The translations under genes and the position numbers were made by a program. A model generated the notes under the pieces. The model made no database searches and was not told the origin of the DNA. It saw only the letters and a program-made list of their open reading frames with translations. Below are positions 1 through 8,665 of a DNA stretch of 64,000 bases, piece by piece. Each line of letters begins with the position of its first letter. Position 1 is the stretch's first letter. The stretch is from Glaciimonas sp. CA11.2 (GTDB taxonomy: Bacteria > Pseudomonadota > Gammaproteobacteria > Burkholderiales > Burkholderiaceae_D). The DNA is taken from contig NZ_JAVIWL010000001.1 of the NCBI RefSeq assembly GCF_034314045.1, forward strand, positions 5,146,001 through 5,210,000, read 5' to 3'.

Positions 1-1110
1 TGCTGCCTGGTTACCCGATGCACCAACTGTAGAACCCAAAACCCCCGGGTTGGTTGTATTTGTCGCGCGTAGGTCCGACACGAATGCGTACAAGTCAGTA
101 CGTTTCGAAAGAAAATAGTCGGCACCCAGATTGAACTGATTCAATGTACCGTTTTTAGCGCCAATGAAATCGAGTTTAGTATGTTGCACACTAGCAAGTA
201 GATGTAAGGGACCGGTAACAGCGTAATTTACGCCAGCTTCGAAAATATCAGCCTTGTCGTTGCTCAAGCCACCGATGATGTTATTGGTCGCCGCACTTGC
301 CAGTGGTTGCTTCGCACGCGACCAGTTACCATACAGACGTGCCGGACCGGCTTGATAGCTAGCCCCTAGCGTAAATGTCTTCAGCGCTGTATCACCGGGA
401 TGACCGATGAATACGGGAGCAGAATTAACTAAGGAAACGTCGCTAGCTCCAGCCGTGGGCGTGCCTAGTTTAGATTGGTAGTAAGCAGCGAATAAAGTGA
501 TGGGGCCTCTTAGATATTGACCACCCAGACCAAACGATTGACCTGTCGATGTCTGACCGGCGACTTCCCCTAAACCATAGATCGCGCTAGCAGTAAAACC
601 AGCCAGGCTTGGCGTGTTGTAACGGATCGAGTTGTTGGTGCGAGTACCTTCCAGGCGGTCCAGAACATGTCCCGGTGCAGCAACAAAAGTACCAAAATCG
701 ACAATAGAGGTCCACACACTGACATCGTCCAGAAGGTCAGTTTGACGACCAAGCAGAACAGTCCCAAAGTTGCCACTCAAGCCAACTACGGATTTACGAC
801 GGAATAAAGTAGATGTCCCTTTGTCGCTTTGCAATGCACCGGTGTCATTGGCGAAGCCAGTTTCCAGTTGGAACACCGCCTTCAGACCGCTCCCCAAATC
901 TTCAACGCCTTTGAAGCCTAGACGTGACCCCTGGACGATCCCGGAGACCATGCTTAATTGACTACCCGTCTTGCCACCCGGTACTGCGGTCGTATTAGCT
1001 TTGTTTGTATAGGCGACGCCAGTATCAACGATGCCGTAGATTGTGACCGAGCTTTGTGCTTGCGCTGTGCCTGCGGCTAGCACTGCAAGTGCGATGCATG
1101 ATTTTTTCAT
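1..1110 (-). CDS. Gram-negative porin (OmpC-like trimeric type), C-terminus beyond the left edge
   Basis: Outer-membrane general porin of the Burkholderia type. Translation from the ATG at 1110 gives a signal peptide (MKKSCIALAVLAAGTAQAQ) followed by SSVTIYGIVDTGVAY, the first beta strand typical of this family. Further family hallmarks follow: GSRLGFKGVEDLGSGLKA, then a long run of alternating strands and glycine-rich loops (LGRQTDLLDDVS, NNSIRYNTPSLAGF). About 370 codons lie in the window and the frame stays open to base 1, so the last strand and terminal Phe are missing. It probably forms a passive channel for small hydrophilic solutes; substrate specificity cannot be told. No neighbour is visible on its downstream side. 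Confidence in family is high. Confidence 0.93.
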   Translation of the reverse strand, partial: MKKSCIALAVLAAGTAQAQSSVTIYGIVDTGVAYTNKANTTAVPGGKTGSQLSMVSGIVQGSRLGFKGVEDLGSGLKAVFQLETGFANDTGALQSDKGTSTLFRRKSVVGLSGNFGTVLLGRQTDLLDDVSVWTSIVDFGTFVAAPGHVLDRLEGTRTNNSIRYNTPSLAGFTASAIYGLGEVAGQTSTGQSFGLGGQYLRGPITLFAAYYQSKLGTPTAGASDVSLVNSAPVFIGHPGDTALKTFTLGASYQAGPARLYGNWSRAKQPLASAATNNIIGGLSNDKADIFEAGVNYAVTGPLHLLASVQHTKLDFIGAKNGTLNQFNLGADYFLSKRTDLYAFVSDLRATNTTNPGVLGSTVGASGNQAA

Positions 1111-2086
1111 TTAATAATCCCTATATATAATTTTTTTAGTCATCTGCGGGTATTGCGAAAGTAAAGAGTTGTCAGTAATTTTCTTTGGTTGTATATCCCC
1201 TTCCATGTTGTCGGTTGGCACTCAATTTAAAGCGGTAATAGAGCACTTGCGAATACCTGAAAAGCGCTACAGTCGGGAGCGATGCAAGTCCAATTGCTGC
1301 TTGTCAGTCCGGGTGGTAGCATCATCTTCGCGAAATCCCAACAAACGCTGACCTAGTAACCAACGTGGCGTGCCAACGTCGCATAGTGGGAGCAACAACA
1401 TAGTCAACCGAAGTCAAGTTCAAGCTTACGAAGCTGGTAACGGATATCTCGCCACCGAAAAAAACTTAGTTTCAGCGAAATAAATAGTGACTTAAGATTA
1501 GCAACACGAAATATCCGAAGCAAATCAAAAAATTCGTCCGTGATTCAAATTAATTCAATCCAACATTAAAGTAAGCTCTCTTTCACATGCTTCGCTCTTG
1601 AGCGGCGCAGCGATTCGCCACGGCTACCCGAACGCATGTAAGGCTGCAGTAGCAGCAACATGTATATGCGGCAGCACAGGTCATCTGACCAACTGCAACA
1701 AGAAGCAGATACCGGTGTAAGAGGTTTGGCGAGTTACTAAACTGTACTTCAGCTAGTGAGAACGCTCAGGGGGGGGAACGATTAGTGAGCGCAATTAATG
1801 CGAACGATTTGAATACACGTGCAGATCAGCAGCACGATACTCGACGCCTGGCTAAACAGCATTCCGCAAATCATATTCACTGCAACCACCAAGACAATGA
1901 TTGTTTTTCGTTCGAACCTATCGAAAATAGGTACGTTTTCGGTACGACGGCAAACACACGTAGCCGAACTCGCCACTCGCCGGGACCTGTTCGGATAAAA
2001 AAATACACCTATTAAGTCATTTTAAAATCAACATGCCAATAGCAACAAGCCCTATTAAATCTAACTCAAATATAAATCAGAGTTCA
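1111..2086. other. Intergenic stretch without a recognisable gene
   Basis: This stretch lies between the porin start and the 3' end of the MocR gene. The short open frames in it (for example near 1169-1351 and 1785-2015) have no recognisable protein motif, no good ribosome binding site, and overlap on both strands. The porin promoter should lie in the first 150 bases (AT-rich, tatatataattttttta at about 1122-1138), but I cannot fix -35/-10 boxes. A run of seven G occurs near 1771-1777. Nothing else is recognised. Confidence 0.5.
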
Positions 2087-3496
2087 TCATACAACCGCCG
2101 GGGCAACGTGCGGTGCCGTCCGCAATGTCTCCGCAATCAACTCCAATGCATGCTGAATTTCTTCACGGTTGGCGACGCCGCCGATGCAGACCCGCACCGC
2201 TTCCGGCGGTTGCATCGATACCGAAAAAGCATCGCTCGCCACCACACCAACACCGGACGATTGCAAATGCGCTGCAAATGCTTTTCGATCCCATGGCGCA
2301 GGTAGACTAATCCACAAATGGAAAGCCTCCGGATGCGAGAGGTAACTTCCCGCCGGTAATAATCGCGCCGCTAGCTTTTGGCGCGCCATCGATTCCTTGC
2401 GGATCGCATTCAACGCCAAATCAGCCGTGCCGTCGCGAATCCAGCGGGTTGCCAACGCCGACGTAATGGGCGATGCCATCACCGTCGTTGCCCGCACCGC
2501 AGATGCCAGCCGGGATGCATATTGTGCGTCGGGAGCTACCAGATAAGCAATTCTTAAACCTGCGCCAACACATTTTGCCAAACCCGCAATATAAAACGTC
2601 ACATCCGGACCGATGCTGGCGATTGCTGGTGGCGTCACGCGCGGCAAAAAACCGTAGGCGTCGTCCTCGATAATCGGTACCTCATAATGACGGGCCACTT
2701 CCACCAACGCCTGTCGCCGCGTGTGTGACATCACTATCGTAGTCGGATTGAGCAAAGTCGGATTGCAATACAAGGCTTTCGGCGCGTATTGTGCGCATGC
2801 AGCCGCAAATGCAACCGCGTCGATTCCCTCACGATCCATCGGCAAGCCTATCAAACGGATGCCAAGTTGACCTGCTAATGCTCTTAGTCCGGGATAAGTC
2901 AGCTCTTCACAACAAATGACCGATCCTGATGGTGCTAGCGTGGTTAGCACGGCGACCAACGCAGCTTGCGCACCAGGTACAACCAACAAGCGATCATGAT
3001 CAACCACCAATCCGCGTCGGCGCAACCATAACGCACCAGCCTCACGGTCTTCGGGCGATCCGCCAAAATCTTGATACCGCAGCAAATCTCTTAACTTACC
3101 ACTCACGCTGGCAAAGCCGCTTTCCATGAGCGTTAATAATTCCTCCGAGACGGGTTCCGGCGGCATGTTCATTGACATGTCGACGTTAGGTCGCCCTTCA
3201 AATACACGGGGAATTTTGGGGCGGCGAAGACCGCACACAAACGTACCGCGCCCAACCACAGAATCCACCAAACCGCGCCGGTGTGCTTCTGTGTAAGCAC
3301 GCGCCACGGTAGTGAAATCGATGCCCAGCAACTCAGCCAGCTTACGTTGTGGCGGCAACCGTTGCTCTGCGGCTAATTGACCCACAGCAATATCGTCGGC
3401 GATGGCATTGGCAATCGTCAGATAGAGAGGGCCGCTTCCCTTTTTCAATTTTGGCAACCATCCATTTTGAAGCTTTACCATCTTCATTACTCCCAT
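2087..3496 (-). CDS. MocR/GntR-family transcriptional regulator with aminotransferase-like domain
   Basis: A 469-residue protein with the two-part MocR architecture: an N-terminal GntR winged helix-turn-helix (about residues 20-90, with AEQRLPPQRKLAELLGID and the recognition helix region TTVARAYTEAHRRGLV) and a fold-type I aminotransferase domain (about 120-460). PLP-site features are visible: IIEDDAYGFL (the Asp that binds the pyridine nitrogen) and GLAKCVGAGLRIAYLV (Schiff-base Lys). Such proteins usually sense PLP or an amino compound and act on a neighbouring divergent operon, here the Nit1C genes starting 454 bases away. Three in-frame ATGs (3496, 3487, 3481) make the exact start uncertain. 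The regulator described beside some other Nit1C clusters is, as I recall, a sigma-54 activator (NitA), so a MocR here is a departure. Confidence 0.88.
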   Translation of the reverse strand: MGVMKMVKLQNGWLPKLKKGSGPLYLTIANAIADDIAVGQLAAEQRLPPQRKLAELLGIDFTTVARAYTEAHRRGLVDSVVGRGTFVCGLRRPKIPRVFEGRPNVDMSMNMPPEPVSEELLTLMESGFASVSGKLRDLLRYQDFGGSPEDREAGALWLRRRGLVVDHDRLLVVPGAQAALVAVLTTLAPSGSVICCEELTYPGLRALAGQLGIRLIGLPMDREGIDAVAFAAACAQYAPKALYCNPTLLNPTTIVMSHTRRQALVEVARHYEVPIIEDDAYGFLPRVTPPAIASIGPDVTFYIAGLAKCVGAGLRIAYLVAPDAQYASRLASAVRATTVMASPITSALATRWIRDGTADLALNAIRKESMARQKLAARLLPAGSYLSHPEAFHLWISLPAPWDRKAFAAHLQSSGVGVVASDAFSVSMQPPEAVRVCIGGVANREEIQHALELIAETLRTAPHVAPAVV

Positions 3497-3868
3497 TCAA
3501 TCCTGCGTCACTCTTCAGGCTAAAAAAATCTTTAATACAATGTATGCATTTTTCATTCCATACAATCACTCTGTAATTCGACTCGAATTGTCCAAAAATA
3601 TGCCTGTTCTGCACCATCCCTGCGCATTTTTTAGGCACTTCTTGCACGAAGTTAAAGCATGCGTTTCCGCTATGGTGCAACGTCATAATGTGAATTGAAT
3701 GGGACGATTGAATGGATTTTCATCAAACCCGGAAATTCGCCCAAATCCAGGCCCGTCGGAAACGCAATAGCAATGCGGCTTTGCCATTTTAAAAATCGAT
3801 TGCATGCATTTTTTTCCATTCAATATGGGCATATAGACCGATTGTATGGCACGCCATATGCATTCAAT
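3493..3868. promoter_or_regulatory. Divergent control region with about seven ATTG(A/T)ATGG nonamers
   Basis: The nonamer ATTGAATGG or ATTGTATGG occurs on the plus strand at 3694-3702, 3707-3715 and 3841-3849, and on the minus strand at 3493-3501, 3558-3566 and 3816-3824. A one-mismatch minus copy lies at 3860-3868. Two plus copies form a direct repeat 13 bases apart. One copy overlaps the MocR start codon and one overlaps the candidate -24 box of the nit promoter. Repeated short sites between a MocR gene and its divergent target fit an operator array, but binding is inference. Confidence 0.6.
3847..3862 (+). promoter_or_regulatory. Candidate sigma-54 (-24/-12) promoter for nitB-nitH
   Basis: The sequence TGGCACGCCATATGCA matches the sigma-54 consensus TGGCACG-N4-TTGCW with one mismatch and the correct GG-to-GC spacing. 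Initiation would fall near 3874, giving a leader of about 77 bases before the nitB ATG. A possible NtrC-like site (TGCACC-N5-TGCGCA, 3610-3626) and an NtrC half site (TGGTGCA, 3673-3679) lie 170-240 bases upstream. No sigma-54 activator gene is in the window. Confidence 0.5.
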
Positions 3869-3950
3869 GAGGCCGTCACGACAGTGCGTCTGACCGACAG
3901 CAATCAGCAAATGTCGCCGCATTTCAACCCATTCATCAGGAGCTATCAAC

Positions 3951-4433
3951 ATGCCAACGGTCAAACATCCAGCCCACGTTAAAGGCGATTTCTTTGTCGA
4001 TTACGAAGAGAAAGTATTTGAAGATATCAAAGCTTTACCGGGTGAAAAAGCACTGGTTACTTTTCATACTGTTGCCTTTGAAGGGTCGATTGGGTTTGTC
4101 AATTTATTGCAAGCCACGCGCCTGCAACGCAAAGGTTATGAAACCTCTATCTTGTTATACGGTCCCGGCGTCACATTAGGTTTGCAACGCGGCTTTCCAA
4201 CGCTTGGCGATGAGGCATTTCCGGGTCATCTGAATTTTAATAACCGGATCACTTCTTTCATGGAAGCAGGCGGCAAAGTCTATGCCTGCCGCTTTGCGCT
4301 TCAAGCTTTATACGGCCACGGTGAGCCTTCGTTGATTCCCGGTATTCGCGCAATCAATCCACTTGACGTACTGGATTTGAAGTTGATCCACACGCGTGCA
4401 AACGCGTTCATTCTTGATACCTGGACGCTATAA
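3951..4433 (+). CDS. nitB: Nit1C cluster protein, MSMEG_0572/Sll0783 family
   Basis: A 160-residue protein recognised as the first conserved protein of the Nit1C cluster (MSMEG_0572-type nitrogen starvation response protein). It contains a DsrE-like stretch: [18 protein letters not shown], then [32 protein letters not shown] and a C-terminal [20 protein letters not shown]. There is no signal peptide or membrane segment, so it is cytoplasmic. Its biochemical role is unknown; in other bacteria the gene always accompanies the nitrilase. The start is supported by AGGAG at 3939 (atcaggagctatcaacATG). The stop lies 19 bases before the nitrilase start, so the genes are almost certainly co-transcribed. 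The symbol follows the nitBCDEFGH naming used in pseudomonads. Confidence 0.85.
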   Translation: MPTVKHPAHVKGDFFVDYEEKVFEDIKALPGEKALVTFHTVAFEGSIGFVNLLQATRLQRKGYETSILLYGPGVTLGLQRGFPTLGDEAFPGHLNFNNRITSFMEAGGKVYACRFALQALYGHGEPSLIPGIRAINPLDVLDLKLIHTRANAFILDTWTL

Positions 4434-4452
4434 ACCTTGCAAAGGGCGGATC

Positions 4453-5532
4453 ATGAAAACGGACAATACAATGACAAGATCATCGCAAAAAAAGACGGTA
4501 CGCGCGGCAGCGATTCAGATTGCACCAGACCTTGAAAGTGCTGGCGGCACGTTGGACAAGGTTTGTACAGCGATTGAAAGTGCGGCTGCAAAAGGTGCGG
4601 AGCTCGTAGTTTTTCCAGAGACCTTCGTGCCCTACTATCCTTACTTTTCTTTCGTCCGGCCGCCCTTTGCAGCAGGGGCTGAACACCTGCTTTTATACGA
4701 ACGTGCAGTCGTTGTGCCGGGTCCGGTAACCGCTGCCGTCTCGGCTGTTGCTCGTAGTCACGGCCTAGTCGTTGTGCTGGGTGTGAACGAACGCGATCAC
4801 GGCACGCTATACAACACGCAACTAGTGTTCGATGCCAATGGTGAACTGGTGTTAAAACGTAGAAAAATTACGCCGACTTATCACGAGCGCATGATCTGGG
4901 GTCAAGGCGACGCCAGTGGACTCAAAGTCGTGGAAACCGCCGTCGGTCGTTTGGGTGCGCTGGCATGTTGGGAACACTACAATCCACTAGCACGCTATGC
5001 TTTGATGGCGCAGCATGAAGAAATCCATTGTGCCCAGTTTCCCGGCTCTATGGTTGGACAGATATTCGCCGATCAGATGGAAGTAACGATACGCCATCAT
5101 GCGCTTGAGGCTGGTTGCTTTGTGGTGAACGCCACCGGTTGGTTGACCGATGCCCAGATCATCGCGATCACACCCGATCCTGCCGTCCAAAAGGCGCTGC
5201 GTGGTGGTTGCTGCACTGCCATCGTATCGCCGGAAGGTGTGCTGTTGGCACAGCCACTGCGCAGCGGAGAAGGCATGGTGATCGCCGATCTCGATATGGC
5301 GCTCATCACCAAACGTAAGCGCATGATGGATTCCGTCGGTCACTATGCGCGGCCAGAATTATTAAAACTGGTCGTTGATGACCGTCGACATGCCCCTGTT
5401 TCACCACTTTTTAGTGAGGATACAGATAACACCGAAAACGAACAACCAACCTTCAACTCCGCCGACAGCCCAACTCTTGCGAGCACACATCATGCAAACA
5501 GTCTCTACACCACATCAACAACTAATTACTGA
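4453..5532 (+). CDS. nitC: Nitrilase, Nit1/Nit6803 type
   Basis: Carbon-nitrogen hydrolase superfamily enzyme (359 residues) converting nitriles to carboxylic acid plus ammonia. The catalytic triad is complete: Glu56 in VVFPETF, Lys138 in [19 protein letters not shown], and Cys172 in [18 protein letters not shown]. The WEHYNPL context is that of true nitrilases rather than amidases. The ATG at 4453 is chosen because AAAGGG at 4441 gives proper spacing; a longer in-frame extension upstream would overlap nitB and lacks support. The C-terminal 35 residues (Ser/Thr/Asn-rich) overlap the start of nitD. In pseudomonads the homologous gene is needed for growth on cyanide as nitrogen source; the substrate here is inferred from synteny. 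Confidence 0.95.
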   Translation: MKTDNTMTRSSQKKTVRAAAIQIAPDLESAGGTLDKVCTAIESAAAKGAELVVFPETFVPYYPYFSFVRPPFAAGAEHLLLYERAVVVPGPVTAAVSAVARSHGLVVVLGVNERDHGTLYNTQLVFDANGELVLKRRKITPTYHERMIWGQGDASGLKVVETAVGRLGALACWEHYNPLARYALMAQHEEIHCAQFPGSMVGQIFADQMEVTIRHHALEAGCFVVNATGWLTDAQIIAITPDPAVQKALRGGCCTAIVSPEGVLLAQPLRSGEGMVIADLDMALITKRKRMMDSVGHYARPELLKLVVDDRRHAPVSPLFSEDTDNTENEQPTFNSADSPTLASTHHANSLYTTSTTNY

Positions 5533-6604
5533 ACTGCAATCGCTGGGCTTGCGACTCAATGACCCCAATGCTGGTGCTGCCAGTCGGCGCGGCGGGGCCG
5601 GCCCATCCGATCATAAGGCGGTTGTGGTGGATGGGCATACGGTGATGATTCCGGTGCATACGGCAAGCGCGTGGTCGTCGCCATTTGTGGCTGCGCCACT
5701 CGGTCCCGATGGCACCAGTGCGTTGCTGCGGGATGGGATTTCCGTTGGCGTTATCTCGTTCCCGCGTCAGCCACGTTTTTACAAAATGCAGACAATGGAC
5801 GGTATTCCTTACTCCAAAATCGCGACATTACATGGCTCTGACGTACTGGCAACTACCGTGCTACAAAGCTGCATCCGCTACGAGAGTCGGCGTAAATCCT
5901 GTCAGTTCTGCGCGATAGGACAATCACTCGCTGCGAGCAGAACTATTTTGCGCAAGACGCCCGAACAATTAGCGGAAGTCGCGCGTGCTGCTGTTCTGCT
6001 GGATAACGTCAAGCATATGGTGATGACAACCGGCACGCCAAATGCCACCGATCGTGGCGCGCAGATTTTGTGCGAAAGTGCATTTGCCGTCAAGAGCGCG
6101 GTCAACCTGCCGATTCAAGGGCAATGCGAACCGCCGGACGACGATCTCTGGTTCAAGCGCATGCATGATGCCGGAATCGACTCACTTGGCATGCATCTCG
6201 AAGCAGTAACGCCTGAGGTGCGCGCTCGTATCATGCCAGGCAAGGCAAGCGTTTCGATTGCGCGCTATTTCGACGCGTTTGAAAGCGCTATAGAAGTATT
6301 TGGATATGGTCAGGTTAGTACTTACATACTCGCTGGACTTGGTGATACCACCGAAGCGATTTTGAGTATATGTGAAAAACTGATCGCCATCGGTGTCTAT
6401 CCGTTCGTTGTGCCTTTTGTGCCAATTGCAGGGACGCCGCTGGAAGATCATCCCGCACCATCACCCCAATTCATGCGCGAACTACTGACACCGCTGGCAG
6501 CCATGCTGGAATCGCGTGGCTTGCGCTCAACCGATATCAAAGCGGGTTGCGGGCGTTGCGGTGCCTGTTCATCATTATCAACTTTTGAGAAGAAGCCATC
6601 ATGA
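5492..6604 (+). CDS. nitD: Radical SAM protein, MSMEG_0568 family
   Basis: A 370-residue radical S-adenosylmethionine protein of the Nit1C cluster. The cluster-binding cysteines sit in [18 protein letters not shown], a CX9CX2C spacing instead of the usual CX3CX2C, which I believe is characteristic of this subfamily. Downstream are [20 protein letters not shown] and [14 protein letters not shown], matching the rest of the partial TIM barrel. A second Cys group, [10 protein letters not shown], lies at the C-terminus and could bind an auxiliary iron-sulfur cluster. The start is set at the ATG at 5492, overlapping nitC by 41 bases; the open frame extends to 5375 but that part is nitC shadow. The reaction is unknown; modification of a nitrile-derived or peptide substrate is speculative. 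Confidence 0.88.
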   Translation: MQTVSTPHQQLITELQSLGLRLNDPNAGAASRRGGAGPSDHKAVVVDGHTVMIPVHTASAWSSPFVAAPLGPDGTSALLRDGISVGVISFPRQPRFYKMQTMDGIPYSKIATLHGSDVLATTVLQSCIRYESRRKSCQFCAIGQSLAASRTILRKTPEQLAEVARAAVLLDNVKHMVMTTGTPNATDRGAQILCESAFAVKSAVNLPIQGQCEPPDDDLWFKRMHDAGIDSLGMHLEAVTPEVRARIMPGKASVSIARYFDAFESAIEVFGYGQVSTYILAGLGDTTEAILSICEKLIAIGVYPFVVPFVPIAGTPLEDHPAPSPQFMRELLTPLAAMLESRGLRSTDIKAGCGRCGACSSLSTFEKKPS

Positions 6605-7161
6605 GCGCCGTCTGCACGCCACTAGTTGTCAATGCCGATAACGCTTTTGCAAATGCTACGGTACGCATCAAACTTGCGACGACACGATACGAACGTGAGG
6701 CAGCAAAACGCTTGAGGTGTGCTGTTTTTTGCGATGAGCAAGGCATCTTTGAAGGTGACGATACAGATGAAATCGATCAACGCGCATACCCTATTGCGGC
6801 GATTCTCTGTATTCCGGACATGCCCGATGAGCTCGTCGGGACCGTCCGTATTGTCGAGTCGCAATCTGGCATCTGGTATGGGTCACGTCTGGCTGTGGCG
6901 CGTCATGCGCGGCGAATCGGGTCAGTTGGTACTGGCTTAATTAACCTGGCAGTGCGTACCGCGCATGCACATGGATGCAAAACTTTTTTGGCGCAGGTAC
7001 AAAACCAGAACGTGCCGTTGTTTGAAAGACTGCACTGGGCCTCGATAGACGAGATTGACGTCCATGGTCGTCCACATCATTTGATGCAAGCCGACCTTAA
7101 CTTTTATCCACCGATGCACGATGGCGATATCGGCTTTGTGCTGATCCCTGGTGCGATATGA
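6601..7161 (+). CDS. nitE: GNAT N-acetyltransferase, MSMEG_0567/Sll0786 family
   Basis: A 186-residue GCN5-related acyltransferase. The N-terminal part (REAAKRLRCAVFCDEQGIF) is of the kind also seen in acyl-homoserine-lactone-synthase-like GNATs. The acetyl-CoA-binding motif A region follows (VARHARRIGSVGTGLINLAV), then ALVQ-type strand and FERLHWASIDE. The start overlaps the nitD stop (ATGA at 6601), so translation is coupled. It is a regular member of the Nit1C cluster; the acceptor substrate is not known. Confidence 0.87.
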   Translation: MSAVCTPLVVNADNAFANATVRIKLATTRYEREAAKRLRCAVFCDEQGIFEGDDTDEIDQRAYPIAAILCIPDMPDELVGTVRIVESQSGIWYGSRLAVARHARRIGSVGTGLINLAVRTAHAHGCKTFLAQVQNQNVPLFERLHWASIDEIDVHGRPHHLMQADLNFYPPMHDGDIGFVLIPGAI

Positions 7162-8210
7162 ACATCGCCGGTCCAAAGTTGAACGCAGCATTACAAGAAT
7201 CAGGTGCATTAATCACATTAAGCGCACTAACGACGATGTTGCGCGACTCACGCGGCATCGCGCATAAGCGAGATATTGATGCCGTTATCCGCACACTGGG
7301 AACCACCTATGATCGCACCGCCGCTGTGCCGGTCGGAGATGACTGTGCGGCAATCCCTGAACCCGACGGTAACGGTTATCTGTTATTTGCGATTGAAGGC
7401 TTTATCAATGAATTTGTCGCACAAGAACCGTGGTTTGCCGGATATTGTGGCGTGATGGTCAATGTCAGTGATATTTATGCCATGGGCGGTCGTCCAGTTG
7501 CCATCGTCGATGCATTGTGGAGTCGCACCGGCGATGCTGCGCAACCGATACTGGAAGGACTGGCAGCGGCCTCAACCATTTATAACGTGCCAATCGTTGG
7601 CGGTCATAGTAACCGCCGCAATGATAGAGAGCAATTATCGGTCGCTATCATTGGCCGAGCCAAGCGGCTTCTGACCAGCTTCGATGCACGTCCAGGTCAG
7701 CACTTGGTGGCCGCCATAGACTTGCGTGGGCACTTCCATGAGCCGTATGATTATTGGGATGCCAGCAGCGGTTCACCAGCACAGCGCCTGCGTGATGATC
7801 TTGCGCTATTGCCGATGATTGCAGAAGACGGCTGGTCTGAAGCAGGCAAGGACATTAGCATGGCAGGCGTAGTCGGCACTGCATTAATGCTGCTGGAATG
7901 TTCAGCAATTGGTGCGACCATTAATCTTGATGCTATTCCTAAGCCTCAGAACGTCGCGCTGGAACGCTGGTTAACCGCCTTCCCCAGTTATGGTTTTTTG
8001 CTCAGCGTAGCCGATGTACATCTGGAACAAGTATTGCAGCGCTTCACAGCGCGAGACATTGCCTGCGCTGCGATCGGTCGCACCGATGCCTCCGGCGTCG
8101 TGCGGTTGCAACGCAACGGTGAAACGGAAACGCTATGGGACTTCAACGCAGAGCCGTTGATTGGCTGCGGGCCAATGTCGGCAATATCCGCCGGAGTTAA
8201 AAGCCACTAA
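7158..8210 (+). CDS. nitF: AIR synthase-like (PurM superfamily) protein, Sll0787 family
   Basis: A 350-residue protein of the PurM/ThiL/SelD superfamily of ATP-dependent enzymes. It shows VPVGDDCAAIPEPDG (metal/ATP-binding Asp residues), NVSDIYAMGGRPVAIVDALW (the conserved dimer-interface motif), VGGHSNRRNDREQLSVAIIG, and GKDISMAGVVGTALMLLE. It starts with ATGA overlapping the nitE stop. Superfamily members phosphorylate or cyclise small nitrogen compounds with ATP; the specific substrate here is unknown. It is always found with the nitrilase in Nit1C clusters. Confidence 0.87.
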   Translation: MNIAGPKLNAALQESGALITLSALTTMLRDSRGIAHKRDIDAVIRTLGTTYDRTAAVPVGDDCAAIPEPDGNGYLLFAIEGFINEFVAQEPWFAGYCGVMVNVSDIYAMGGRPVAIVDALWSRTGDAAQPILEGLAAASTIYNVPIVGGHSNRRNDREQLSVAIIGRAKRLLTSFDARPGQHLVAAIDLRGHFHEPYDYWDASSGSPAQRLRDDLALLPMIAEDGWSEAGKDISMAGVVGTALMLLECSAIGATINLDAIPKPQNVALERWLTAFPSYGFLLSVADVHLEQVLQRFTARDIACAAIGRTDASGVVRLQRNGETETLWDFNAEPLIGCGPMSAISAGVKSH

Positions 8211-8292
8211 GTGAAAAGCCACGATTTTAAAAACCTTTTATTTTCGACAATCCGATACGACGTCCGCCCTTTATTGTTATATGGAGAGAACC

Positions 8293-8580
8293 ATGCCCGT
8301 AGTCCACTTTAGCGTCCGCTGGCCGGACAATTCAACCAGCGATTGCTACTCTCCATCGCGGGTCATCAAAGATTATCTGGAAGTCGGAAAAAGTTATCCA
8401 ATCCCCGATTTTGTAGAACGCAGTAGCGCCGCATTAACCATGGCGAGCGAGCGTGTGCAGCAAAAATTTGGCTACATGTGCTCATCCGCGATGGATCAAC
8501 TTGGTCAAATAGAACGCACTGCCAGCCGGTTTGAAGATCAGGAAAACGCATTGGTCATTGTCGAAGCGTTTCGCCCGTGA
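8293..8580 (+). CDS. nitG: Nit1C small protein, MSMEG_0570 family
   Basis: A 95-residue protein starting MPVVHFSVRWPDNSTSDCY, matching the MSMEG_0570-type nitrogen starvation response family in length and in the VRWPD-CYSPS pattern. The start at 8293 is preferred over an ATG at 8281 because GGAGA at 8283 fits as ribosome binding site for the later one. No known domain, signal peptide or membrane segment. It sits 82 bases after nitF and 85 bases before nitH. Function unknown. Confidence 0.82.
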   Translation: MPVVHFSVRWPDNSTSDCYSPSRVIKDYLEVGKSYPIPDFVERSSAALTMASERVQQKFGYMCSSAMDQLGQIERTASRFEDQENALVIVEAFRP

Positions 8581-8665
8581 CGGCTGACTGTTCATTCTTT
8601 TTGCGATTGACCATTCGCTTGATCCCTTATCCGTCATTTATCCAATCAGCATTTGGAGAATAAAT

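Noticed and set aside
1169..2015. Short open frames between the porin and the MocR gene
   Set aside because: Overlapping on both strands, under 80 codons, without ribosome sites or recognisable protein features.
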